Positions 23,981 through 34,826 of a stretch of DNA of 64,000 nt are shown piece after piece. A model generated the notes under the pieces. That model had not been told where the DNA came from, did no database searches, and saw only the letters and a program-made list of their open reading frames with translations. Numbering within the stretch: the stretch's first letter is position 1; every line of letters starts with the position of its first letter. This stretch comes from Primulina eburnea (Eukaryota; Streptophyta; Magnoliopsida; Lamiales; Gesneriaceae): positions 28,324,329 through 28,388,328 of the forward strand of contig NC_133103.1 of NCBI RefSeq assembly GCF_022965805.1, read 5' to 3'. The translations under genes were made by a program, and so were the position numbers.

Positions 23981-25046
23981 ATGCCTCCGATACGTTTGAT
24001 TAAACGTGAATCTAGGGAAAAGGACCGAGAGCCTCGAGATGAGGGGAGGGCCAATTCCACACCTCCACCTCCGGATATGCAGGCGCAGATGCTCGTAGGT
24101 ATGATGCAGTTCTTCGCACAGTTTGCGGGGAACTAGGCTGCGAAAAACACAGAGGCGAGACCCAGACCAGAAGCAGTATACGAGAGGTTCAGTCGGATGA
24201 GCCCAAAGGAGTTTTCGGGGACCATCGGCCCGATGATAGCCAAGGGATGGACTAAATCCATCGAGGTGATTTTTTCCTGTATGGAGTCACAAGATGCAGA
24301 TAGGTTCAGGTGTGCCACATTTCTATTGACCGAGGACATCAGACTATGGTGGTAGAGCGCATCCGTGGCAGCGATTTTGCAAACTCTTTCTTGGGATGGC
24401 TTTAATGAAGTATTCTACTCCAAGTACTTCACTGAAGAAATACGATCCAGACTGACCAGGGAATTCAGGACACTGCGACAGGGAGACAGCAGTGTTGCAA
24501 AATTTGTCAGGAAGTTTGAAAGGGGGTATCATTTTATGCCCTTGATAGCTAATGATGCCCAGGGAAAGTTGAGGCATTTCATGGATGGGTTGCAGCTGAT
24601 CTTGCACCGAGATGTCCGAGTAGCTGGCCCTACTACATATGCATTTGCCGTGTCTAGAGCTTTGGCGGTAGAGCAAGATCAGCGGGATATTGAGGCTGAC
24701 AGGCAGGGCAAGAGGCCCTGTCAGGCTCCACAGCAGCAGCAACAACAACCTCGGTTTAAGAGGCCTTTCCAGGGGCAGCCGAGAAAGAAGCCTAATCCGG
24801 GACCGCCAAAGGGCAAGGGTCCTATGCCACAGCAGAAGATGCCACAGAGGCCGGGAGAGCACCCGGTGTGCCCGAAGTACAACCGCTAGCACCCGATACA
24901 GTGTTTGTATGGGTCAGGTAAATATTTCAAGTGCGAAGCAAGTGACCACATGCTGAAGTAATGCCCACAGTGGAGGCAGCCGACCCAAGGAAGAGTGTCC
25001 GCCATGCATGCTCAGGAGGCGAAACTTGACATGACGTTATTGACTG
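23981..25046 (+). pseudogene. Gag of element 3, four in-frame stops
   Basis: The frame opens with ATG (MPPIRLIKRESREKDREP) and stays in one frame with no indel to 25046. The Ty3 Gag core is clear: ERFSRMSPKEFSG, FLLTEDIRLWW, FNEVFYSKYF and LTREFRTLRQGD, then a Gln-rich basic linker. The knuckle reads YFKCEASDHMLK-stop-C, so the first Cys is Tyr and the residue before the last Cys is a stop. Stops are at 24134 (TAG), 24353 (TAG), 24887 (TAG) and 24959 (TAA). Lack of indels suggests point-mutation decay. The frame continues across the intron-like segment into protease. Confidence 0.9.
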
Positions 25047-25221
25047 GTAAATATTTAATTAAGCACTGTATTACTTTGCCATGCATGTGTTGGAATTTCA
25101 TTTAGGTTTTTTTTGTGCTCGTAATAATTTTGGGTGTCATGGGATATAAATTTCTTCTATGCCGGAGATTAAGGTTAGAATTTTGAGGAGATAAGTTTTT
25201 TGTTCTGCTAACGCCTCTCAG
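25047..25221 (+). other. Intron-like segment (GT-AG, 175 bp) between gag and protease
   Basis: The gag frame reads LLTG to 25046 and then meets a stop within 20 codons. Removing 25047-25221 (GTAAAT...CTCTCAG) joins LLTG to NIFIKRLATKAL in the same frame, the expected lead into protease. The segment has a GTAAAT donor, a T-run, and CTAAC 10-15 bases before the CAG acceptor, matching a branch-point consensus. An alternative is a small insertion, since GGTAAATATT and GGAAATATAT at its two edges look like an imperfect short duplication. Confidence 0.55.
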
Positions 25222-25897
25222 GAAATATATTCATAAAGAGACTAGCCACGAAGGCCCTGATAGACTCAGTAGCCACCCACTCTTTTATTTCAGAGACATT
25301 CGCTAGTCACCTAGGTGTCAAGTCTATTGGACTCGACGTGAGCTATTCAGTGACAGTCCCATCAGGAAAAGAATTGTCAGCTACTAGCGTGGTCAGAGAC
25401 ATCGATCTGGAACTGCAGGGCCACCTAGTGAATGCCGACCTGATAGTGTTGCCGATGCCAGAGTTTGATATTATTATGGGAATGGACTGGCTGACGAAGA
25501 ACAGAGTCCTGATTGATTTCCACAAAAGCTCAGTGTTAGTAAGACCTTTAGGTATGGAGCAGTTCCTCTTTGAGCCAGCTAGATGGAGGAGTTTCCCTCG
25601 CATGGTCTCTTGCATGCAGGCGCGGAGACTCATTTCCAATGGATGTCAAGCTTTCTTGGCCAGCGTCATTTCAACACTTGATGTGCCCACTCTGTCATTA
25701 ACTGACGTACCAGTAGTCAGAGAATTTCTCGACGTCTTTCTAGATGATGTCATTGGCCTTCCACCAGAGAGAGAGGTGGAGTTTTCAATTGATATTATGC
25801 CAGGCACTGTGCCAATCTCCAAGGCACCATACCGATTAGCTCCAGCTGAGATGCTAGAACTCAAACAGCAGATTCAGGAGCTTCTGGACAAGGAACT
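25222..25897 (+). pseudogene. Protease and start of RT linker of element 3
   Basis: The aspartic protease is marked by ALIDSVATHSFISE, where Asp-Ser-Gly is expected but Val replaces Gly, and by MPEFDIIMGMDWL. It leads to VPVVREFLDVFLDDVIGLPP and APYRLAPAEMLELKQQIQEL, the usual bridge to RT. The coding stops at 25897 where element 4 is inserted; GAACT at 25893-25897 is the left target copy. RT resumes at 34102. Confidence 0.9.
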
Positions 25898-27531
25898 TGT
25901 GGGGACCCGGACGCTGATCTTTTTCTTAATCTTCTTTTAGGATTTAATTATCAATTAAGATAAACAAGGTCTAAAAATTTTTCTTTTAAAATACAAGTGC
26001 GGAAGGTAATGGCATCTAAATAATATACATATCTGTATAACAGTACAATAATGTACAACAGTCTTTCAATTAATCTAAGGTTGAACTACTAAAGTTCCAG
26101 TAATAAAACCTATCTATATCCAAGTCCGGAATCACCACTCTAAACTTGTCTTCTCTCATCATCTTCTGACCCCGATCTTGTCCCACCTGTTGTCATGCAC
26201 ACATACAAAACAAGACAACAGCCGGATACTCCGGTGAGAATAAATCCCAGTATAAAACATGGTAAACATGCATATACATAAGGCAAATCATGAAATATTC
26301 TATCATGAATGAACCTAAAAATAATAGATTTCATAATCTATGAAATTAACTCAAAATAAGCATGGAACTCAACTCAGATAAACATGCTACTCAAATCAAA
26401 TCATAAAAACATGCTATCATAACTGAAAGCAATAAAAATGGGTTTCATAGTCTATGAAACCACATCCATAAACGCATGCAGTTCTAGTCAAATCATGTCT
26501 AGACTCAACTATGACTCTAGGGATCCCGGTGTGAATAAGACGATCTATCACCTACCCTCCCAATCGGGGTGACTATACGTCTTATTCCTAGACTTCGGCC
26601 CGATCTGTATCCACATCTACAATAGGAGACTGATTTTCCCCTAAGCTGTGATATCACCGAACGTCTAGAAGTTTGACTGTTCTGTCAAGACTTCCTATCT
26701 TAAATGCAATGAATAACAATCTGTAAACAAAGCATAATCATATCAAAAAATAAACATAATAATTCTAGTATGTGATTTGGTTGGGAAACTCAAATAGGAT
26801 CTTATTTGAGTTATATCTTCCCGAATATCACATGAATTATACCTTTGTCTTCCAGGTCTGACGAAGACGAAGTCTGGTATTCCAATCTGTTCATACCTGA
26901 TCTGGCAATGACAATCACATAGATACAATATAAGTATATATCTAAGTTCATAATCTGTTCTGATCAATATTCAAATCAATACAACATCTGATCAATGTCA
27001 ACGATATAACAATGAAATCTCAATCACTATCAAATCTGATCAGATGTCAGTCTGCTCATGTTTCGACGGCATAACAATACAATCTGAATAACCCCGTCAG
27101 TCTCAACATCACGGATATCATACCAGAACTCACAATCGGTACTAAATAGAACTCATAATCTTAATATCGGTATATTCAAAATCAGTAATATATAATTCTG
27201 ATATCAAAATCTCAGTCAATATCTTTCAAAAATCATAACAATTGCACGACCGGTCTATTCTTTAATCTGACTTCAATTCTACAATGTCTACGGTAGTAGA
27301 AACACCATATCTGAATCATATTCGATTCTAGCAACATCATATTTTCAAAACATCTCTAAACGTAACAAAACTTATGTCTTTGTATAGCCTGAGTCAAGAG
27401 GAACACGATACTGCGTTCGGATTTGAATTCTGATAGACGGATCTTCCACAATCGCAAGTTTAAAAGGCGTAAGGATTTTTCTCTCAAAAGCTTCGCCCCT
27501 GTTCTGAATTTCTGAGGTAAAAGAACGTGTC

Positions 27532-27546
27532 ACTCTTATATATATA
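27532..27546 (-). promoter_or_regulatory. TATA box of element 4 3' LTR
   Basis: Minus strand TATATATATAAGAG, about 485 bp into the LTR and next to the minisatellite. The same sequence is at 33653-33667 in the 5' LTR. Confidence 0.55.
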
Positions 27547-27593
27547 CTGCATGCAAAAATCTGGAATCGTGGCTTATTTTTCAAGCGACACGC

Positions 27594-27905
27594 ATGACCA
27601 CGGGTGCGGTGTGTTCAGGAGCACGGGTGCGCTCATGCTTCGGCAGCATTTTCATTTTCTAAAATTCACGACCGCGGGTGCGGTACATATCAGACCGCGG
27701 GTGCGGTAACACCACCGCGGGTGCGGTCTTGTTCTTACCGCGGGTGCGGTATCGAAATGTCAAAATTAGGTACCCTACTGGACATTCACCGCGGGTGCGG
27801 TCTTTGTTGCACCGCGGGTGCGGTGTGGCTTCGGCCTTTCTTACAAAAATCCACAATTGCATGACCGCGGGTGCACTCCTGTTCTGGGCGCGGGTGCGGT
27901 CTTGC
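27594..27905. repeat. CpG-rich dyad minisatellite ACCGCGGGTGCGGT, 10 copies
   Basis: Ten copies of a 14-bp motif with 5-bp arms ACCGC / GCGGT around GGGT, at uneven spacing. It lies about 125-440 bp into the minus-strand LTR, directly before the TATA box at about 27535. The other LTR of the same element has two fewer copies. Confidence 0.9.
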
Positions 27906-28031
27906 AAAACCCAACTTTCTCATGTCTTTTCTTCCCTCATTGCATGTCATGCATTCTCATATCTTCCGAGTCTCACGTTAATGAAGATTAATAATCTTGG
28001 TTTATCAATTCTATAATTCTCGGGCATTACA

Positions 28032-28045
28032 TTTCTCCCCCTCTT
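28032..28045 (-). promoter_or_regulatory. Polypurine tract of element 4
   Basis: Minus strand AAGAGGGGGAGAAA directly before the 3' LTR start, a strong match to a plus-strand priming site. Confidence 0.85.
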
Positions 28046-30369
28046 AGATCTAAGTTCGTCCTCGAACTCACAACCATCCATTCAGATAAACCAGAAGAAA
28101 TGTATAACAGAGTTTAAATCAAACTCTCATCTCAATGAATCCATTCTGAAATCTCTTTCTTGTATCAACCTCTGATTTCAAATCTGGAATAAGACTGTAT
28201 GAAGTGTATTATCATATTACTTCTTAAACTAACTCTGACCGAATCAATCTTGCTATGTTTGTTATACAACATCCGTATAAACCAATTACAATTCATAGCA
28301 AAAATATACCAGTATTTGTTATCTAATCTGTTTATCCCAATTAGGACATATACCGTCTTCAGCTTCAAATACCAATCGTCATCATCCGACGTTGGTTTCT
28401 TAAATCTGTTCATTCTGAACTATCTTCATCTTCCTTCGAATTTTCTTCAAAAGAAATCTGTAGTATTCACTGTATACTGTCTTGTCTATAACTATCTCAT
28501 TACCCATCTGTTAAGTTGATAGCTAATGCAGTGATACTAGATCATATCAATTAGTGCTAACACCCAGCACTCTATAACTCTCCCAAAATCTTCCAATATC
28601 TGTATAAAATATACTCTGACTATCTGTCAATCTGTAACACGATCTAAGAGAGAACTCAGGATATACTCTGTCCCAAGTACAAAATCCAGCAAAATCACAA
28701 TCTGATATGCTCTACTTCTGTATTCTAGTTATTCTGACCATTTTTCTGACATCGATCTGTGTCATTTGGTCATGTTTTTACGTCATCTGGTACAAACTAA
28801 TATATATAGATTGAACAATCTGTCAATCATAATCATATCATATCAAAATCTGGAAAGTATTATAGTAATCTTATTACGAAATTCATCGAATTATACTCCC
28901 CATTTCTCATCAGAAATATACAAATCCTGTAATAAATCTTCTGATTTCTATCTTTCTGTCTTTTCTGTTAGCGATTCAGACGTATCAGTACAATTTCTGC
29001 CAACATTTCAACACACATTCTGTCATAACTGATCTCATCTGTCTATATCACAACTATATGTTCGAATATAATACATTCTCAATCATCAGAATGAAAACTG
29101 AATCCACTACGGTGCATTTCTGACCCTATCTATTATTTCAGATCCGAACTACTGACATAAACAAATCAGTTAATAACATAAATTAAATAAGAAATACCTA
29201 CCTGGTATTCTGTTCTGACTGTCGATATCAAATTTTGTTGACAGTTCTGAAACATTCTGATATCACAAGATAATCATTCTTATACGGTACAAATCACATA
29301 TCTGCTATTCTGCTCGATATTCTGCTCTGATTATCACATTCAAGTTCTGAACATTTTGATTACATTTCTGAACTGTTGTAATTCTCGAATTCAGCTCTGA
29401 TTCGGTTTGAACTGTATATACTCTCACCGGTTCGCAATAACCTGTAGTATATACGGATTCAAAACAACAGTAATATCAAATCAAAGACAAAATATCAATA
29501 TCCTATACAGATCTAGTGAGTTCAATGAACTCATAAAACAATGATTCCTGGTACATATCTTCATGTCATTCTGATCAACTGTTATATCTCATCTGTAAAT
29601 CAAATATGCTCCCCAAAACAATATAAGATGTCTCAAATACTGATTTAGAATAATAACAATATTCAGCATATATAAAACAACAGTCGAATAAGATAATCTG
29701 CCAAATCAGACAAATACATTCCTGACATTTCTGATATTTCTGATCTTTCTGATATCGGTATCGTTATCAGTCACTGATCACTATCTCAACTGTATCAAAA
29801 TCAATCTGTATACTAACTTCAGATATCGCATACTCCGAATACAATCTGTTTCAAGCAGGATTCTTATCTGAATAATTTCTGTATACAATTATCACAGTTC
29901 TCAGAATATTCAATACGATCTTAAAATATTCGGTTCAATCAATCATATGCTGCAAATATATCAAAATCTCATAGATATAACAAGCATAGAATCATCAGAA
30001 CATCTCTGAAGATAATGAAACACGCCAAAGAGCAACACTAAATCAAATGTGTCAGTATTCTTCTACTGATCTTTCAATTCTTTTAGTTCATTCTGTATCA
30101 TTCTGTGCATTCAATGTTATTCTTTACTGAATTCTAAAACAACAGTCAGTATCTGATCTAAATTTAATTCTGAAATCTATCTTTCTGATATAAAGCAAAT
30201 CTGAAATCTTATCTGACAGTATCAATCAACTCGCATATCATTGGCAAATCTGCCAATGCTAGGCTCGATTTCAGTACATCTACTGAATACATAAGGATAC
30301 CATCTGTTCCTTTCTGTAAAAATCGAGTCATAGACAATCTAAATATCACAGAAATTCTAAATCTAGAAT
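28046..30369. other. Internal region of element 4 without recognisable genes
   Basis: About 2.3 kb, AT-rich, with frequent words like ATCTGAT and TTCTGA. The place should hold pol, but I find no RT, RNase H or integrase motif on either strand. Either pol decayed beyond recognition or the space was filled with unrelated sequence. Confidence 0.6.
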
Positions 30370-30720
30370 AATTACTGTGACATCTCTAGTCATCAACCAT
30401 ATCTGGTCTGAGTCTGGTACTCTCCTGAAAGGAATCTATACTCATTCTGTGCTTGTTCAGCATATTAACATCAATAATGCGGTCAAATCAGAAACACAAG
30501 TACGTCAAAAATCTAAGTCAATCTCAGGCTTATCTTACTGTAGTATACCATATGTCACAGAAATCTCTGAGATTACTCTTTCTTTCTCACGAAGTAAGGG
30601 TATCAATACTACAGTAAATACAAGCCCAACAGGTACCACATATATCAATGTCATTCAATCAAAGATAATCGTAGGGAATGCATTAGTATATATCAATACA
30701 TATGCAATCTACTCATAAAA
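30370..30720 (-). pseudogene. Protease remnant of element 4
   Basis: The minus strand resembles the protease of element 5: YVLIYTNAFPTIIF stands where YVLIDTGTSHTFIF is in element 5, so catalytic Asp is Tyr and Gly is Asn. Further on, DRIIDVNMLNKHRMSID parallels DCIIGIDMLTKYRSTVD, and LRPDMVDD parallels FRPEMADE. Stops and shifts interrupt it. Confidence 0.7.
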
Positions 30721-30743
30721 GAATAGTACATGTCATTATATCA

Positions 30744-31616
30744 TCAAGTGCCTCTTGGGTCTGTTTCTCGATCACTACCTCCAGATGGTCCAACTCCCTG
30801 AAATCTGTGGGAACCTCTTTGTGGACAGAATTTTGCAAAATGTCCAGGCTGTCTACAAACATTGCATCTACCAAGCACTCCTTGGCATTGCTGTGAGGAA
30901 TGTCTCCCTCCGCAAATCCTGCAATAGACTTCAGCATGACTTGGACTGGAACCACTTGAGCTAGAGGAATCACTCCCCAACTTCTTGAATGGCTTCTTTC
31001 GAGCTTTCAGCAAATCTTGCTTCCCACTCGTACTGCCGCGATCAAATCTGAGAGGGGATTGCTGGGTTTGGGGTTGCTTCAGACACAACCTCCCTAGCTG
31101 TCTAATCAGACTCGCCTCAGCTCTCTTCGCTTTACTCAAGACATCAGCAAAATGGTGAGGTCGTTGCAGATTCATAAATGCAACTACCTCCGAATTCAAC
31201 CCTCTGATGAACTGATTTACTATAGCTTCATCATTTCCAGCTAAATGAGGAGCAAAACGCAGTAGAGTAGAGAATTTAGCCACATATCCTTCAATATTCA
31301 ATTGACCTTGGCTCAAATTCTCAAACTCTGCTTTCTTGTCCTCTCGGTACGAGGCTGAGAAAAATCTTCGATAAAATTCAGTTCTGAATATTTCCCACGA
31401 AATCACTGTACCTCTCTGGTCTAACATTCTTCTACTGGTAATCCACCAATTCCTGACGGCTTCTCGTAACTGATAAGGCACCATTTTAACTCTCTGTTCA
31501 TCTGTACAATCAAGTAAATCGAACAGTAATTCTATATCATCAAACCAGTTCTGACAATCTTCGGACGTCTCAGAACCACTCAGAATCAGCGGCTGCAATA
31601 ACTGAAATTCTGTCAT
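30744..31616 (-). CDS. Gag of element 4 (capsid and two zinc knuckles)
   Basis: An open frame of 290 residues, one of the best preserved in the window. Core motifs: ETSEDCQNWFDDIELLFDLL, REAVRNWWI, VISWEIFRTEFYRRFF, EFENLSQGQLNIEGYVAKFS and FIRGLNSEV. Then come a basic linker, a first knuckle CRICGGRHSSQQC (CX2CX3HX4C) and a second, CNVCRQPGHFAKFC (CX2CX4HX4C), all ligands present. The original start seems to lie further upstream at MPPRR, where ATG has become ATA (about 31696) and a frame break follows, so the present Met is internal. It ends after RETDPRGT at a stop, before protease. Confidence 0.85.
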   Translation of the reverse strand: MTEFQLLQPLILSGSETSEDCQNWFDDIELLFDLLDCTDEQRVKMVPYQLREAVRNWWITSRRMLDQRGTVISWEIFRTEFYRRFFSASYREDKKAEFENLSQGQLNIEGYVAKFSTLLRFAPHLAGNDEAIVNQFIRGLNSEVVAFMNLQRPHHFADVLSKAKRAEASLIRQLGRLCLKQPQTQQSPLRFDRGSTSGKQDLLKARKKPFKKLGSDSSSSSGSSPSHAEVYCRICGGRHSSQQCQGVLGRCNVCRQPGHFAKFCPQRGSHRFQGVGPSGGSDRETDPRGT

Positions 31617-32011
31617 CTTTATTTCATCTGAGTTTCTGATGCATCTATCTGTTCAGACGAAGTACTATCCTTCTCTGGAATTCTCCGAGGCGGTATATCT
31701 GAATATCAAACAGATTAATACACAATCTATATAATCTGTCTCAGCCCTCCTCTGATCATATACCTCTGATTCAGACTCGGTTCTGATTCAGTCTTGATGA
31801 TTACATGTTGTAGTCAACTCAGATAACAAACAACATGTAATAGGGAAAGCAATAAATCATGCTAGCACACACAATGTAAGTCAACATTAAAATAATTCTC
31901 ATGCTAGCAATCACATGCAAGGAAAGAAAATTCAATCTACCCCGCTCATTCTCTTCTATCTCAATCTAAAGGATCTATCAGTTCTGACTATCTCAATCTA
32001 AAGGATCTATC

Positions 32012-32023
32012 GCTCTGATACCA
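32012..32023 (-). promoter_or_regulatory. Primer-binding site (tRNA-iMet), element 4
   Basis: TGGTATCAGAGC on the minus strand, five bases from the 5' LTR boundary at 32029. Confidence 0.9.
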
Positions 32024-32028
32024 CCTAT

Positions 32029-34101
32029 TGTGGGTACCCGGACGTTGATCTTTTTCTTAATCTTCTTTTGGTATTTAATTATCAATTAAGATAAACAGGG
32101 TCTAAAAATTTTTCTTTTAAAATATAAGTGCGGAAGGTAATGGCATCTAAATAATATACATATCTGTATAACAGTACAATAATGTACAACAGTCTTTCAA
32201 TTAATCTAAGGTTCAACTGCTAAAGTTCCAGTAATAAAACCTATCTATATCCAAGTCCGGAATCACCACTCTAAACTCGTCTTCTCTCATCATCTTCTGA
32301 CCCCGATCTTGTCCCACCTGTTGTCATGCACACATACAAAACAAGACAACAGCCGGATACTCCGGTGAGAATAAATCCCAGTATAAAACATGGTAAACAT
32401 GCATATACATAAGGTAAATCATGAAATATTCTATCATGAATGAATCTAAAAACAATAGATTTCATAATCTATGAAATTAACTCAAAATAAGCATGTAACT
32501 CAACTCAGATAAACATGCTACTCAAATCAAATCATAAAAACATGCTATCATAACTGAAAGCAATAAAAATGGGTTTCATATTCTATGAAACCACATCCAT
32601 AAACGCATGCAGTTCTAGTCAAATCATGTCTAGACTCAACTATGACTCTAGGGATCCCGGTGTGAATAAGACGATCTATCATCTACCCTCCCAATCGGGG
32701 TGACTGTACGTCTTATTCCTAGACTTCGGCCCGATCTGTATCCACATCTACAATAGGAGACTGATCTTCCCCTAAGCTGTGATATCACCGAACGTCTAGA
32801 AGTTTGACTGTTCTGTCAAGACTTCCTATCTTAAATGCAATGAATAACAATCTGTAAACAAATCAGAATCATATCATAAAATAAACACAATAATTCTTGT
32901 ATGTGATTTGGTTGGGAAACTCAAATAGGATCTTATTTGAGTTATATCTTCCCGAATATCACATGAATTATACCTTTGTCTTCCAGGTCTGACGAAGACG
33001 AAGTCTGGTATTCCAATCTGTTCATACCTGATCTGGCAATGACAATCACATAGATACAATATCAGTATATATCTCAGTTCATAATCTGTTCTGATCAATA
33101 TTCAAATCAATACAACATCTGATCAATGTCAACGATATAACAATGAAATCTCAATCACTATCAAATCTGATCAGATGTCAGTATGCTGATGTTTCGACGT
33201 CATAACAATACAATCTGAATAACTCCGTCAGTCTCAACATCGCGGATATCATACCAGAACTCACAATCGGTAATAAATAGAACTCATAATCTTAATATCG
33301 GTATATTCAAAATCAGTAATATACAATTCTGATATCAAAATCTCAGTCAATATCTTTCAAAAATCATAACAATTGCACGACCAGTCTATTCTTTAATCTG
33401 ACTTCAATTCTACAATGTCTACGGTAGTAGAAACACCATATCTTAATCATATTCGATGCTAGCAACATCAAATTTTCAAAACGTAACAAAACTTACGTTT
33501 TTGTATAGCCTGAGTCAAGAGGAACATGATACTGCATTCGGATTTGAATTCTGAAAGACGGATCTTCCACAATCGCAAGTTTAAAAGGCGTAAGGATTTT
33601 TCTCTCAAAAGCTTCGCCCCTTTTCTGAATTTCTGAGGTAAAAGAACGTGTCACTCTTATATATATACTGCATGCAAAAATCTGGAATCGTGGCTTATTT
33701 TTCAAGCGACACGCATGACCGCGGGTGCGGTGTGTTCAGCAGCGCGGGTGCGCTCATGCTTCGGCAGCATTTTCATTTTCTAAAATTCACGACCGCGGGT
33801 GCGGTACATATCAGACCTCGGGTGTGGTAACACCACCACGGGTGCGGTCTTGTTCTTACCGCGGGTGCGGTCTTTGTTGCACCGCGGGTGCGGTGTGGCT
33901 TCGGCCTTTCTTACAAAAATCCACAATTGCATGACTGCGAGTGCACTCCTGTTCTGGGCGCGGGTGCGGTCTTGCAAAACCCAACTTTCTCATGTCTTTT
34001 CTTCCCTCATTGCATGTCATGCATTCTCATATCTTCCGAGTCTCACGTTAATGAAGATTAATAATCTTGGTTTATCAATTCTATAATTCTCGGGCATTAC
34101 A
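32029..34101 (-). mobile_element. 5' LTR of element 4
   Basis: 2073 bp, 61 bp shorter than its partner, mostly from loss of one segment between minisatellite copies. Point differences to the 3' LTR are spread along it and include several C-to-T or G-to-A changes in the CpG motifs. Confidence 0.92.
33717..33972. repeat. Dyad minisatellite of element 4 5' LTR, about 8 copies
   Basis: Same ACCGCGGGTGCGGT motif as at 27594-27905 but with two copies fewer and more decayed copies (for example CCTCGGGTGTGGT and CTGCGAGTGCACT). The lost segment lies between two copies, fitting deletion by exchange between repeats. Confidence 0.9.
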
Positions 34102-34269
34102 GAACTCATCCGCCCTAGTTTCTCACCATGGGGTGCACCAGTGCTCTTTGTGAAGAAGAAAGACGGGAGCATGCGGCTGTGTATCGATTACCGAGAGCTG
34201 AACAAGGTAACAATCAAGAATAAATACACACTTCCAAGGACCGAGGACTTGTTCCATCAGTTGCTGTAA
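34102..34269 (+). pseudogene. RT N-terminal part of element 3
   Basis: RT resumes after element 4: [20 protein letters not shown], then [19 protein letters not shown] and [11 protein letters not shown], then TAA. In place of the next segment (motif A with its catalytic Asp) there are about 30 bases of foreign sequence whose first 18 (34265-34282) equal the start of the LTR at 57685. Confidence 0.88.
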
Positions 34270-34282
34270 TGCCCGAGATTTT
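34265..34282 (+). other. 18-bp footprint identical to an LTR start
   Basis: TGTAATGCCCGAGATTTT matches the first 18 bases of the minus-strand LTR ending at 57685. It sits where RT motif A should be. Probably the leftover of an LTR element inserted here and then deleted together with part of RT. Confidence 0.5.
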
Positions 34283-34297
34283 TGTCCTGTTAATCTG

Positions 34298-34826
34298 AAG
34301 GTGAAAGATGCAGATGTTCACAAGACAGCAGAACCAGGTATGGGCATTACGAGTTCTTAGTGATGCCATTTGGACTGACGAATGCTCTAGCTATTTTCAT
34401 GGACCTCATGAACCGAGTATTTCAGCCTTACCTCGATCAGTTCGTCATAGTATTCATTGACGCTATTCTTATTTACTCGAAGAGCCATGAGGAGCACAAC
34501 CAGCATTTGAGGACAATTTTTTACAGATCTTGCAGAGTCTCAAGTTATTTGCGAAGTTTAGTAAGTGTGAATTCTGGTTGGAGAAGGTAGCCTTTTTGTG
34601 TCACATAGTGTCAAGCAGTGGTATTGAGGTAGATCCAGCAAAGGTGCCAGCCGTTAAGGAATGGGTTGAGCCGAAGAATGCTTAAGAGATCCGTATTTTT
34701 CTGGGTTTAGCAGGTTACTACAGAAAGTTTCAGGGATTTTCGTTGATAGCAGTGCCACTCACTTCACTGACCAAGAAGAACACTAAATTTGTGTGGAGTG
34801 ATGATTGTTAGAAGAGCTTCGATACC
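34298..34826 (+). pseudogene. RT C-terminal part of element 3
   Basis: Reads [19 protein letters not shown], then [15 protein letters not shown]: the FIDD motif is FIDA (34453-34464), so the third catalytic Asp is Ala. A frameshift follows near 34520, then the connection region ([23 protein letters not shown]) with a stop at about 34683. Dead by several lesions. Confidence 0.88.

Larger units (their letters stand above)
25898..28031 (-). mobile_element. 3' LTR of element 4
   Basis: 2134 bp. On the minus strand it begins TGTAATGCCCGAGAATTATAG, then has the CCGCGGGTGCGGT minisatellite and a TATA box, and ends GTCCGGGTCCCCACA. AT-rich and non-coding apart from these sites. Confidence 0.92.
25898..34101 (-). 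mobile_element. Element 4: gag-only Ty3-type element nested in element 3 pol
   Basis: LTRs at 25898-28031 and 32029-34101 (minus: TGTAATGCCCGAG...CCCACA), target duplication GAACT on both sides (25893-25897 and 34102-34106), primer site and purine tract all fit. The 4.0-kb internal region has gag and a ruined protease but no recognisable RT, RNase H or integrase. It looks like a non-autonomous (TR-GAG type) element or a heavily decayed one. Its LTRs resemble the solo LTR at 55930-57685. Confidence 0.92.

Noticed and set aside
27594..27905. Regularly recurring short repeats that look CRISPR-like
   Set aside because: Plant LTR context, uneven spacing, spacers partly similar, and no cas genes; it is an LTR minisatellite.
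27604..28016. Open frames with repeated RGCG / AGAV words over the minisatellite on both strands
   Set aside because: They come from the GC-rich repeat lacking stops; they have no start context and are lost in the partner LTR.
28046..30369. Plus-strand frames rich in Leu/Ile as membrane proteins
   Set aside because: AT-rich non-coding interior of element 4; no family match and no matching copies.
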